From: Spinellus fusiger
Lineage: Eukaryota > Mucoromycota > Mucoromycetes > Mucorales > Phycomycetaceae
Length of the DNA stretch: 64,000 nt
Assembly (NCBI GenBank): GCA_025094145.1
Contig: JALLLS010000024.1
Coordinates: 62,001 to 126,000 of the forward strand
Direction: 5' to 3'
Notes under the pieces: model-generated
The model's input: the letters and a program-made list of their open reading frames with translations, nothing else
What the model was told of the DNA's origin: nothing
Databases searched by the model: none
In this document: positions 44,599-56,034 of the stretch, one piece after another
Numbering within the stretch: the stretch's first letter is position 1
Layout of the letters: the number at the start of each line of letters is the position of its first letter
Translations under genes and position numbers: made by a program

Positions 44599-45915
44599 CT
44601 GTGACCAAAAAGAAGAATCCAGATATTTTAAATACAGATTTTATTCTTAGTTTCATACTTTTTCTTAAGTGTCATAGCTTTATGAATTCATTAGATGGAG
44701 GCGTAAAACCTTCAGTAAATACATAGAAGAGTGTTTATAATACAATTTTTATTGTAAGGATACTTAGTAACCACTGTGGCCACCCTTGGTATCAATGACA
44801 GTCTGGCATCACCACTCCATTCTGGTAATGAGGTTGTCTATTACTTATTTCGATATTTTACTTCATTTCATCATCAGATCAGCCTCTAAACCTTCCTTTG
44901 TTGAATAAAAATTTATGTTCTTCCTAATGGCCTTCTTAATTTGAGCACACAGATGCTCAATTGAATTAAGATAGGGACTTTGTGAGGACCAGTAAAGAGT
45001 CATTACTATACCATTCTCTACCTTCCATTCTCAATCAGCCTCGCTCTTATGAAGTCTTGCATTGTCCTACTATAAGCGGCAACCGACTTCATGGTTTAGA
45101 AAAGAGAGACGCTTGAGTTCATGGCATTAGACTTTTCCCAAGACATTGGTATACTTGTCAGAGTTAATTCTAACCTCCACTATGATCAATCTCTTAACAC
45201 CACTCCAGCACCTACAAACTTCCTTGCTTTTAGGATGTTCTCGGGATTAAAGGTCTTGAATTTGATATTTTCAAAGCTCATTAGCTCTACTATGTACTTA
45301 TCCAATTAGAATACCTTCTGTCATTGTTCATGGGCCCAATTGACATATTATTGGGCCCACTAGAATCAAAACTCTATATTTTCTTTATAATAAAAAGCCT
45401 TACCACTGGACTAAATAAATAAAAGCCCATTTCATTAAATTACTTCTTTAAAGTCTTTCTTGATGCATTGATGACAATATTTGTCCTGATAGTCTCTTTG
45501 GTTTGATGATAGTCACTTAGAGCTATTCTTTTTAACCATCAGAAGGTCCTGTAGTCAAGTTCTATCTTTCAGCTGATCTTGGGTAAAGATTTAGCTTGAT
45601 TGGTTTGCTTGAAGTAATTCACAATGTGTTTTACAGTAGTAGAGAGCACACTTAACATACAACATATCTTGGCTAGAGGAAAGTTTATGTTTAGCATCTC
45701 GTGAAGGATGAATAAGCAGATGTCTATGTTGGAATATTTCATATATATATATATATATTGGAAGTTCTAATAAAGATTTTTAAGGCATTGGATGGTGTAG
45801 ATATTATAATAATACAATTCTTATAATAAGAGAGAGAAAGAATAGGATATGTTATTTTCTGGTATAAAAATAGTAAGGAGTTTAAAAAATCTGGATCATT
45901 ATTTTTAGTCACTTT
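44599..45915 (-). mobile_element. Old Tc1-like element in the spacer
   Basis: Diverged terminal repeats (CTGTGACCAAAAAGAAGAATCC on the left; the right end, reverse-complemented, reads AAGTGACTAAAAATAATGATCC) enclose a decayed minus-strand transposase. Recognisable pieces are INSDKYTNVLGKV, NARLHKSEAD and YWSSQSPYLNSIEHLCAQIKK, the last carrying the catalytic Glu. There are multiple stops and frameshifts. It is much older than the neighbouring family-II element. Confidence 0.7.
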
Positions 45916-46489
45916 ATATGAAGACAGTGTGAGATAGGAAACTATGCTATCTCTATTTGAATGAGTGAAAAAAGAATGTATATAATATCAAGGACAGATA
46001 AGAAGTTGTCTATATCATTGAAAATATATATTAAAAGAGTATAAGATTAGTGGGATTATGCATTCAATTAAAAATACTGTCTTGGCCCCAAGCTATACTT
46101 GTAGTATAACCAAGTATATAGACTTTAAGGACTAAACTAGTTGGCCATTTCTAGTCACTGTCCTGTTTTCTTTGTGTGTTTGTCCTCTTCATTGGTCTTT
46201 TTCTTTTCTCATAGTAAGAATTATTCTTTCTGTAGCCACTGGACTATTGGTATTCCTTTCTTCATTATTCTCCCACTTGTAATCTCGCATCAGCAGGGAC
46301 ATTTCCAAATTCTTCCATGTGCACTGAAATCTGTGTTAGTTGCGCATCTCACAAGGCCTTCCACGTCACTATTAGATCCCAGTGCCCCAAAATTCAATAC
46401 TTATAAAAAAAAACAGTTTACTCATTACATAAATTTATTGATACATAATGCGTTTTGAGGTGAAATGACTTTTCTTAAAGTAGTACTAT

Positions 46490-47588
46490 TTAATTTTCTA
46501 GTACAATTCTATATCTAGCCTTTCCTTCTCTCATGGCCTTGATAGCTTGAGGCGCCTCTGTCATAGGGTATTTGTTGGTCCATGGTTTAACATTGTGTGT
46601 GGCAGCAAAATCGAGTGTTTCTTGGATTTCAGCAGGAGAGCCGATTAATGATCCAACTATAGAGATTTGTTTGAAAATCACCTGTTGGATAGGAAAGTTT
46701 TGGAAAGAGTACTCAGGAATATCCACAACAATGAAACGAGAATTGGGCTTTAGCAGACTGAAATGAAGATTCCAGTCAAACTCTTTGCTGAGATGCGTGA
46801 CAAGAAAATGGGTAAAGGTTCCCTTGTGTGCTTCCACAGCCTTGGCATCGCTTATTACAATCAAATCGTCACAACCAAGTTCCAGAGCGTCAGCACGTTT
46901 GTTATCAGAATGAGAGATGGCAACAACAGTTGCACCCATTGCCTTGGCCCACTGAATTGCAAGATGGCCAAGTCCACCAACACCAATAACACCAACTTTG
47001 TCTCCAGGCTTGACATTGTGTCTCTTTAATGGGACATATGTAGTGACACCAGCACAGAGAAGAGTAGCAGCAGTCTCGTTAGACATGCTATCGGGAATCT
47101 TTAATACGAAACGGTGATCACCTCTCCATTTATCGGCATAGCCACCATAGCTTTTCTCTCCGTTCTTCCACTTGCTGTTATAGGTGCTCGTGAATCCAAC
47201 CTTGCACTGATTTTCTTGACCTCTTTTACAGTCCTCACATTCATGACAAGAGCCTGATTGAGTACCAACACCAATGCGATCACCGACCCTGACATTGGTA
47301 ACATTCTTGCCAACCCGTGTGCATACACCAGTAATCTCATGACCAGTCACACATGGATAAAGAGCTGGTCCCCATCCAGAGTCCATGGTGTGGATGTCTG
47401 TTCCACAGATTCCACAGTGAGTGACATCCATTTCAACACTATCATCATCAAAGGTCTTTGGTGTGAATTCACTCCACTCCACAGGTACACCTGAAAAAAC
47501 AGGGATTAGTCATTTTCTCCAATGATCATATATAAGAATAGCTACCTTTGGCACTGCAGGCCCATCCGTTGAAAGTATCTTTAGACAT
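46490..47588 (-). CDS. Zinc-dependent NADP(H) alcohol dehydrogenase (CAD/ADH6-like), right copy
   Basis: Mirror of the left copy: exons 47,546-47,588 and 46,490-47,490 on the minus strand, 347 residues, same 55-bp intron and TATA box (47,636-47,643). The translated product of the large exon is identical to the left copy, and I saw no base difference in the coding exons. All zinc and nucleotide-binding motifs are intact, so both copies should be functional. The two genes converge on the spacer. The complete identity, while the arm edges differ by several percent, suggests recent gene conversion or very recent copying of this inner part. Confidence 0.92.
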
Positions 47589-47599
47589 AATGAAATATA

Positions 47600-49530
47600 G
47601 TAAGCTATTGAGTCTACCAGTTTAACAGCACGTCCTTTATATACTTGTCTATTGTCTGAATTCTAAAGACCGTTTACAGGTGATTTTGATTCATGTGTTG
47701 TTGTCTTTCTTCTGATAGGATATGTGTGCAAATAATTTTAAAGTTTTTGACTTCAAATATATCATAATTATTGTGGTTTGCGCTGTTAGAAATGCATCAT
47801 TAGTAATCCTTCTGCAGCTAACGTTTTAATAGGCTCCATAACATCTTATTTCTACCCCCTACCCCCCCCCCTTTTTTTTTTTTTAAAAAAATCTCGATTG
47901 TGCATTGGCATAATATTGAGACAATTGATTACAAATATCATAGTTTTTGATATTTAAGGAAATTTTTACAAACCCATGGGTAAGTTATAATAGTGCATAT
48001 ATCAGTAATTCTATTGTATTAGGCTAGTGGTTTAATTTATAAAATGCCAAGAACCAAACCACCATCACATAAAAAAATAAAATACAATCCATCTACACAC
48101 ATACATCAAAGTATTAGCATAATCTCTGAATCCAGTTTTTCTCATTGTATTTAGATAGTTTATTCTTTTCTAGGAAAAAATAATATATAGAGATAATTTA
48201 TTCTTTTCTAGAAAAAATAATATATAGAGATAATTTTTCTTTTCTAGAAAAAAATATAGAGATAATTTATTCTTTTCTAGAAATATAGACAGATGATCGG
48301 GATTGACAAGATTTTATTAGCCGTCAATGCTACTTTTCATGAAATAGCTCATAATACTATATATTGATTCTAGAAAAAGTGTTGCTTGATAGATAATAAT
48401 AATAATAAACTAAGAGGGCCTACCACTAGATATTCTTCACAGATATCATATCAGAAAACTTAACTGATGGAATACTCTCTTAATAGATAAGAGTAATTAT
48501 GTCTTGACCTGTAAAAGTCTTCTGTTTATAGTGCGATAGAATAAATTACCTGTATGAGAAGATCATATCAAAGACATATTACAGATGAAATAAAAAAAAA
48601 CTCATAAGCTTGTGTGTATAGACACTCAACATTAATCTAGAGGAACATATACGCATGTATTAATCATCCATCTATTATTAGAGCATTTTGTCAGTCATGT
48701 GACCATAACTGATCTCCATTTCAGGCCTTTGATTTCCTGTTGTGTTATAATCCAGTTATTTTTTCCATATAAATACATATTTCCCTCTGGATATATTCTA
48801 GTAAAAGTTTGAATCATTCGTAAGCACCTGGTACTACATACATATCTAAGTTTTTTTTTTTAAAAAATATTAATATTGTAGTCAATTGTTTTTTAGTCCA
48901 AAGCTATTCGATCAGTCAGTAGGTAGTTAAACTATGTTTTTTTTTATTAAGCTACTTTACAACTATACTTTTCTATTGCTTTTTATGCTCTCCAATTATG
49001 TATGTTATGATTGTGTAGGATGATTCCATTGTGATGGAGTCGTCCTCTAGTTCTGAATCATGTTCTGATAGTTGCTGAGTGTGTATGAATAACCATTTGT
49101 GATTCTTTTATTATTATTAAGAGGCTATATGACAATATGAGACATATTTTATATCACTTTTTTACAATGTCATTATTGGTCAAAATATATTTTCTGTGTT
49201 CATGATAAGGTTATAACTACTAGAGATTAATAATATACTGAAGATTAACCAAATATCATTAAATTACATCTTTATAGAAATTGTATACTCTCAATACTTT
49301 CAATAAATCATCTATATGACATATTTTAATAGGAAATAATATAATCAAAATAATTTGCAAAAGGTAATGATTAGATATTAGATAAACATATTGGAATAAT
49401 GAAGACATTTATTTGATGAAAACTATATGTTATATAAGCCTTTAACTATAGAATATATACACATTTCTTTTCTTTTTAATAATAACAACACATACACAGT
49501 CATTAATTATTAATACCTCCTTAATTTATT
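47600..49530. other. AT-rich region upstream of ADH, right arm
   Basis: Mirror of 39,150-41,000. No gene. It contains the poly(C)/poly(T) tract (47,855-47,884) and the four-unit minisatellite (48,165-48,285). Confidence 0.5.
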
Positions 49531-49782
49531 ATTCTTTATTTTTGGGTGTAGATACCAATCGCGTAGTGGGCCTAATAGCCACCCTATGAGGACTTTCGAT
49601 AAAATTACAGATATACGTATAAACATTTCAAATACCAGAGTGAGAAAATAAGATGTAAAGAAATAGACACGAGGATAGAAATTGATAGAACCTCAAACTA
49701 AGGGGAAAACAAGGGGAATGTGAAAAGATGACAGTAGATAATAAGTTAATAATAGACATCCAAAAGGCCATAAAGTCAACAT
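49531..49782 (-). mobile_element. LINE-2 3'-UTR fragment, right arm
   Basis: Mirror of 38,860-39,111, with the same conserved block (CCTAATAGCCACCCTATGAG on the plus strand). Confidence 0.75.
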
Positions 49783-49800
49783 GGAAAAATTATTCATATA

Positions 49801-51146
49801 CAGTGAGCAAGAGAAAATAGTTCAAGTTTTAAATTCACTGACTCTTTTTTTGTAACATATTCTTTTACTTTTTTGTTATATATTTAAAATAAATTCAACA
49901 TATAGTAGATAATTCAAACTTATATAGAACATAGATAAGGCCAATAGAATAATAGATGTAAGTTTATTAGACAGAAAGTCTTAGTACTTAGTAATCTCAC
50001 TCTTTGCTTCAATAAGGCTGTTGATTTTTTCTATGGGTTTTTTTTTGCTGTTTGAGCAACAGGACATCCTCCAGATTTTGAAGAATGTATTTGGCAGTCG
50101 TTCTCTTTCGAATCTCACGGTCCAAAATGTCCCAAAGGTGCTGGAAAGGGTTATGGTCAGAGCTTTGTGAGAACCAGTCCTTCACTGTGACTCTGCTCAC
50201 TTCTTTCTTCCATGATTTCACCACCTTGCACATGTGGCTCTCGGCATTATCTTTCTTAAGAGCATAACTTATTTCTGTGTTTATTTCTGAAAGGCGGACC
50301 AGATCAGGAAGGTATTCTTCCTTCATGATCTCAATGTATCAAGGTCCACCGATATCACCCTTTACTGGACAAGTCCTCACACACCTTCACCAGACATAAA
50401 ACTCCACACCATTGATCCGCCACCGCCAAACTTTATGGTTGAATTTAAATTCTTTGGGAGTAACCTCTTTTTTTTTCTTTCATATGACTCTGCTGAGATT
50501 ATTGTTGGATATGGGCTAGTATCTTGACTTTCTGATCAGATGATGGTACACTATTGCGTATCGGTCGAGGGAGCATGATTTCTTGTCCAATAAAGTCTTA
50601 TTTTCTTGTGCTTAGTGTCAAGAGTAGGTTTATTTACTATCCTATAAGAAAACAGTCCAAGTTTCTTCATCATCTTGAGAAATCTCACCATGGACACTTT
50701 GGTGATCATGCTCTGGTGGAGCTCCTTTAGTGTCTGAAAGGAACCTCGAGCCACATCTCAAGATATCTCTCTCCATTTCTCCCTCTCTTTTTTCTTGTTA
50801 AGATTGAGCCCAGTACTCTTTCCAGAACTAAAATAATATTTTTCTCTGAATTTCTTCAGAATAAAAGAGATGATGATAAAGCTCATGTTAAGGCAATTGG
50901 CAATCTCTAATTGATTGGTACCATTTGTAACTGTTTTGTATGCAATGAGACAACAAGTAAAGTCACCAGTAAAAAAACCTGAGAGAGAGAGTGGTTTTTT
51001 TTTGTCTTTTCAGTAGTGTTAGATCAGGTAGACATGTTATGGGAAGAAGAAGATAAAGGTAATAGAAGATAAAGGATAAAAAAGATTGTCCCATATTTTG
51101 TTGTTGTTGGAAAAACAAAAGCTTGAACTTTTCTCTTTAACTTGCT
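49801..51146 (-). mobile_element. Tc1-like element (family IV), right arm, both ends present
   Basis: The left end CAGTGAGCAAGAGAAAATAG at 49,801 is preceded by TA. The opposite end is a degraded repeat (GCTTGAACTTTTCTC...ACTTGCT) near 51,121-51,146. The element carries a minus-strand transposase pseudogene. This arm keeps the 5' part that the left arm lost. Confidence 0.75.
50009..50980 (-). pseudogene. Tc1-like transposase, family IV, right arm
   Basis: In order on the minus strand: a helix-turn-helix region (FTCCLIAYKTVTNGTNQLEIA), KSTGLNLNKKK, MITKVSMVRFLKMMKKLG, GGGSMVWSF, ESHMCKVVKSWKK and DWFSQSSDHNPFQHLWDIL. The third catalytic position is Gln instead of Glu. There are several stops and frame changes, so no enzyme is made. 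Confidence 0.8.
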
Positions 51147-51160
51147 TTATAATATGTATG

Positions 51161-52088
51161 AACCCGTTGGTGACAGTAGCTTGTGGACTCTATAGACCTG
51201 TGTGGGATCTAACTCTTTTGCCACTATGCACGCACAAAGAGAGACATTGTCTACTAAAATGGGGGGTTGCTTGGTTACCACCAACGCATTCAGTTCCTTG
51301 CCAATGTGGCCACGGATTTGCTAACAGGGACCACTTCCTTATATGCACATTTTTTAATCATGAACGCTCCATGTTCTTGTTCTTCTTAGTTCCTGCACCA
51401 CCACAAGACGTTCATCCAATTGACTATTGTCTAAACCTTCTGCCGCGCACGGTTAAGTCTTTTGTTAAATGGCGAGATCTTTGGCCCAGTTTGTTAATAC
51501 TGCTGCAAGCCATTGATCGAGCCACGTCTACTCGAGACTTTAAGGTAGAGCCATCAGCTGGTAGCTTGCTCATTGAGACTGCTGATGAGTATGTTGAGCG
51601 GGAACCCCAACGCCGCCATAGAGTGCAAAGACTCCTTCAGTAACAGAAGCTGTATTCTCACTTCTCCTCCAATCCCTTCTCTACCACCCATTCTTAACCC
51701 GTTTAGCAAAGCCAGAAGCTGCTAGTGTAGCTGTTGTATTTATTTTCAGGATTTTCCGAGTCGCTTTGAGTATCCCTCATTGGATTTCAGATTACCATAG
51801 GATGACGGTTATCTTTTTGATGTCCTAGTTTCCTTGCTGACTTTATGGATTTTTGGATGTCTATTCTTAACTTATTATTTTACTACCATCTCTCATTTTC
51901 TCCATTTGAGACTTTATATCCTTTTATCCTCTCGTTTCCTTATTCTCTGCATTTGTTTTTTTCTCTCGAGTATTTACAGTGTTTATGTGTTTATTCCATT
52001 TTATTTTCAAACAATCTCATAGGGTGGCTATTAGGCCCAATGCACGAATAGCATCTACACCCAAAATTAAATAAAAAACACTTTGAAT
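51161..52088 (+). mobile_element. LINE-2 3'-end copy, right arm
   Basis: It starts in the ORF2 C-terminus (NPLVTVACGLYRPVWD) and reads 160 codons to a stop near 51,643, then the 3' UTR to ATTTGAAT-type end at 52,088. An imperfect target duplication flanks it (TTATAATATGTATG at 51,147-51,160; TGTATAATGGGTATG at 52,089-52,103). The left duplication lies against the degraded end of the Tc1 element. Confidence 0.85.
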
Positions 52089-53706
52089 TGTATAATGGGT
52101 ATGTGTGTGGTGTAGAGTAATAAGCATATAAGATCATATCTGCTATTGGGTTAAATTGGTATTCCAATCATACAGTTGAAGAAAGTTTCATGTTTATCCA
52201 TAATGTACGATAGGTGTTGCTACTATCAACAGTATTGCACCTGTTATGTCTTCTTTTATTAATATTATCTTCATTTATATTTATTTATTAAGCTGCTCAC
52301 TATTATTGACATATAACATTTCATACAAAGACAGATGAATGAAATATAACAGCAATGTAAATACAGAGTGGGTGTGTGTGTGTGACAGCAACAAAGAATC
52401 AGTATAAGAATCATTTTGCATAAATAAAAATATACGGTCAGCCTGTCCCTTTAATTCATACTCTCATACAGCAACTCATGTCTATATAGTCTTGGAAATA
52501 ACGGAAATTTACAAAGCTACAACTTATATTTTTAATGAACAAAGAAATAAAGGTATATGCACAACCACTGATAGTTTTTACTATAAAGATATCTACCAAA
52601 CTACTTACATATTGCATATTAACTGTACTCATTTTCTTTCTGATTAGAACATGTTTATCATAGGACACAATTATATGAGTGAGAAGAATTGCCTAAAGTA
52701 AACAGCAATCGTATTTGCTGTTATTTAAGCCTTGCATTCATAATTAAGATTGTCTGTTGTGTAGAGGAATTTAGAAGTCATACCTACCCTTCACTTGGTG
52801 TGTTTTTATTTTATTTTATTTCTTATCTTGTCCTATTCTTATCTGCGTTTGTTCCAGTAATAATTCCCTACTGTTCAATTAGTGTTTTGTCTGAATTTGT
52901 AAACTGCACAACCGTTACTCAACACACATCCTTAATAACATTCACTCAATTGTTAAACACAATAAAAATATAAACCAACATTCTATCCACAAATTAATAG
53001 TTAGGAATAGTATGCTTTTACAGAAAAGAGCGATGCCAACACATCTCATGGTCACTAAAATGAGTCTTTACTTGTGCACTATTAATTTTCTTTTATGTAT
53101 AAAGAATAGAGACTACTAAGAGAATAAGACACCAGAAAATATCAGTGTATGTGATTATAGAATGCTTATTCATGTTGTTACTAGCATTTAGATGACACAC
53201 GTGAGCTATAGGAAAACCAATGTCATAATAATCACCTGCCAACAGATATCTGTTTTCTGTATAAGTATCAGATAAACCAACAAGAGAAAAGATAGAATGC
53301 ATATGCAGTAGATAGGATTCTCCATTACTAGTGCAAAGAATTCAATACAGAGAAGCATGTGTATCATAAACTAGTTACTAATAATAGTCTAAAAGAGACA
53401 ACTCAAAGGATATGCAGGTAGTGGGATGCTAATGATATACTAAAAAGGTTGATAGTGATATCTCAATCGTAAACAAAACAAGTGTCGGCTATACACATCA
53501 GTGGTTGTACTCATTTCAATTTAACTGTCACTAGAACAGATCCGTGACAGTAGTATGAGGTGGCATCTTGGCACAAGTGTTGCGATAGCATGATAATGCA
53601 CTACAGCTCTTGTTGTTTATTCATCCTTGTCAAACAGATATAGATTGTAGACTCATCTGTACTATGCAGATGTTTTTATGATGTATTAAATAAACAAAGT
53701 AGTCTG

Positions 53707-54974
53707 ATGTTTGTTTGTTTTTCTGCCAAGTATCTCTTATACTATCTGTTACTAAAGCATGCTATCTATTACTCGCTGTCTGTCTTGAGCACACACTGTG
53801 GTAATTATTTAATAGCAAGCTCACAACACTCTTCTTGGGTAACTGGAAGAATACAATACACCATAGTCATCTCTATTGGATCTGGTGTTTGTAAGTACTA
53901 ATTAAAAAAAGAACTGAATTGACTCTTCCCAAACTATGACTGTAGAGTGAAGAGCCAAAAGACAAGTAGAGACTGAAGCATGGTCAGTCCAGGCAGTGTG
54001 AACATGATGAATACTGCTTGACGATAGGAGTAGAATGAGTTCACTAGAAATATACCGTTGACATTGAAAGATGACAGAGTGGAGTGTGTTGTTTGCAGCC
54101 TAAATCCATTCTCTTCTGTGGATAACCAACAGCGATTGCACTCACAGAATCACAGTCAACACAGAAAGAAGAATGGAATCAAGTCTACAACACCAACCTA
54201 CACAACAGCCTGTATGCTTATCAACCTATTTTTTTTGTAAACAACCTCTGATATTACTCTGGCATTGGAGACACCCATGAACACACAGGAGTTCTTGATA
54301 AGACTCGAGTGGTGTGTGTTGAGTTGCCATGAGTACGAATGGTGGAGAGTCTATGTCTTCTCTGGGCCTATTTGTGGTATGTATTAGAAAGAACTATGAA
54401 AGAACAAATAATAGCGTATATCCCAGTGCAAAGAGTAATAGGCAACGATAGACTCAAATAACTGAGACTGTGTTTCTGGGAGGACTCATGACGTTGATGA
54501 CGCTTTACAAAGAAAAAACTTCTTTTTCAAATAAAAAGAACTCTAGAGTAAAGTCTAGTGAGTCGATGAGAGATGATGCTGTTGTTGTTGGATTCTAGTG
54601 TGTTGTGTTGACTAAAGACAGTACAGGCTCAGGTGCAGGGGTTGTTTGTTTGTTAAGGGTGTCTATAGCAGACAGTGCCTGGCTATTAGCGGAAATGGGT
54701 CATAATTGTGCGGTGAGTACAAGTTGCACCCAACAGACACAGCACTTTTAATCTGCGGTGACTATTCGAGATACGCAGAATAAGCAAAGCAAACTGAACT
54801 CTGTTTTATTGTGAGACCAAGAGTTAAAGCGGCATCCAGAGTCTATTCACTAAGAGGCCCTTTGCAGAGTCAAGAAGTGTGATGGCTACACCTAGCAAGT
54901 AAAACATACATACACTCCTTTACTGTTTATTATTATTATGACTAATCTATCCTCATTATACATATAAATATAAA

Positions 54975-55044
<70 letters not shown>

Positions 55045-56032
55045 AAGCCACAGTGGAATAGACTGCTTATTATCATTTTCTTAATTGTTTACGACATTGC
55101 CGCAGGTAGCACGACAAAGGGTCCAGGCAAAAAAGGGCGAGCCTTGAAAAATCCTGAGCCTACAAGCAGGAGCGACCCACTTGTATCCATCACTCCTGTT
55201 TCCACACAATCCATAGTTACAATGCATAGGCCACCCAGCACACTTCCTACAAACCTAAAGATGGAGGGGAGAAGACAGGATGCTTAATAATATAAACGCA
55301 TAACCATGTCTAGCGACCACATCAAGAATGCAAAAAGAGGCGAAGGTGAGTACACACTATAAACTACCAAGCACAAAGTATTCTCTTAAAAAGAGACTAC
55401 TCTATGGAATTGATAGGTCATAAGAGCAAATAACTCCCACTACACCAATCATAATTTCAGATTAGAGATGTTTCATGATAAAGTCAACTCTCACTGTCTC
55501 TTCAATTAATGCTTCCGATGGTAAAGAGAGAAAAGAAAAGGTGTGGAAATAAAGCGGATATTTATACCTTTTTGACTAGGGTAGGAGATGCAAATCTGTG
55601 ACTTAATAATGACTGCTGAGTGAATCACAGGATTCGGCTGTTGAAAATAAAAAGGACGGCTGTGGGTGGCTGCTATAGAGATAGAGTCAGGTGGGAAAAT
55701 ATTTTCATCTGATTCTGTGTGATGATTGGTCTTGCCACTGTGACTATAAATCAATGTGTATTATTATGTTCTCACAGTGTTAAATTTGCCTTTTGATAGA
55801 AGAACATGACGCTTATGCCACTGGAAGAAGACATTGGCATAGGAAGAGACTCTTTTGCAAACATATTGAGTGTATCTCCTCTTTTGCATTTCTTTCTCAG
55901 TTATCTCAGCACCGTCAGAGCATTCAGTGTGTGCGTGCATTGACGGAACAAGTTGAGCATCGTGAATCGGATATCACGATTCAATCGATTAAGCATTCCC
56001 ACTTTGGCATCCGATGGTTTTGCTCTTTCTAG
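53707..56032 (+). other. Unresolved coding-like block, right arm (either strand)
   Basis: Mirror of 33,396-35,668. Plus-strand pieces are a frame ending at a GTAAGT donor near 53,895 and a zinc-finger-like frame (about 54,033-54,240; eight T before GTAAAC, against nine on the left). Two further pieces, 54,831-54,898 and 55,110-55,287, can be joined in phase by GTAAAA...GGTAG (MATPSN then TTKGPGKKGRALKNPEPTS and a TAA). A start exon lies at 55,306-55,345 (MSSDHIKNAKRGE, GTGAGT), with a matching-phase frame at 55,800-56,032. The opposite strand is also open in several of these pieces, so this remains a candidate only. Confidence 0.3.
54971..55042 (+). repeat. TATATG hexamer microsatellite, right arm only
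   Basis: About eleven to twelve units of TATATG. The left arm has a single TATATG at the equivalent place (34,384-34,389), so the expansion postdates the arm duplication. Confidence 0.9.
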
Positions 56033-56034
56033 AC

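Larger units (their letters stand above)
42574..46025. other. Spacer between the inverted-repeat arms
   Basis: 3.45 kb present once. It consists of a LINE-2 fragment (42,656-43,071), a Tc1 family-II element (43,083-44,434), a degenerate Tc1 (44,599-45,915), a (TA)n tract near 45,741 and short unassigned joints. Confidence 0.9.

Noticed and set aside
45738..45765. (TA)n tract as a possible centre of the palindrome
   Set aside because: The geometric centre of the arms is near 44,300, inside a Tc1 element, and the arms end at 42,573 and 46,026; the TA tract is simple repeat sequence.
42168..46458. Hydrophobic 96-105 codon frames downstream of both ADH genes
   Set aside because: They are antisense to the ADH 3' flank, contain poly(A)/T runs of unequal length in the two arms, and have no motif.
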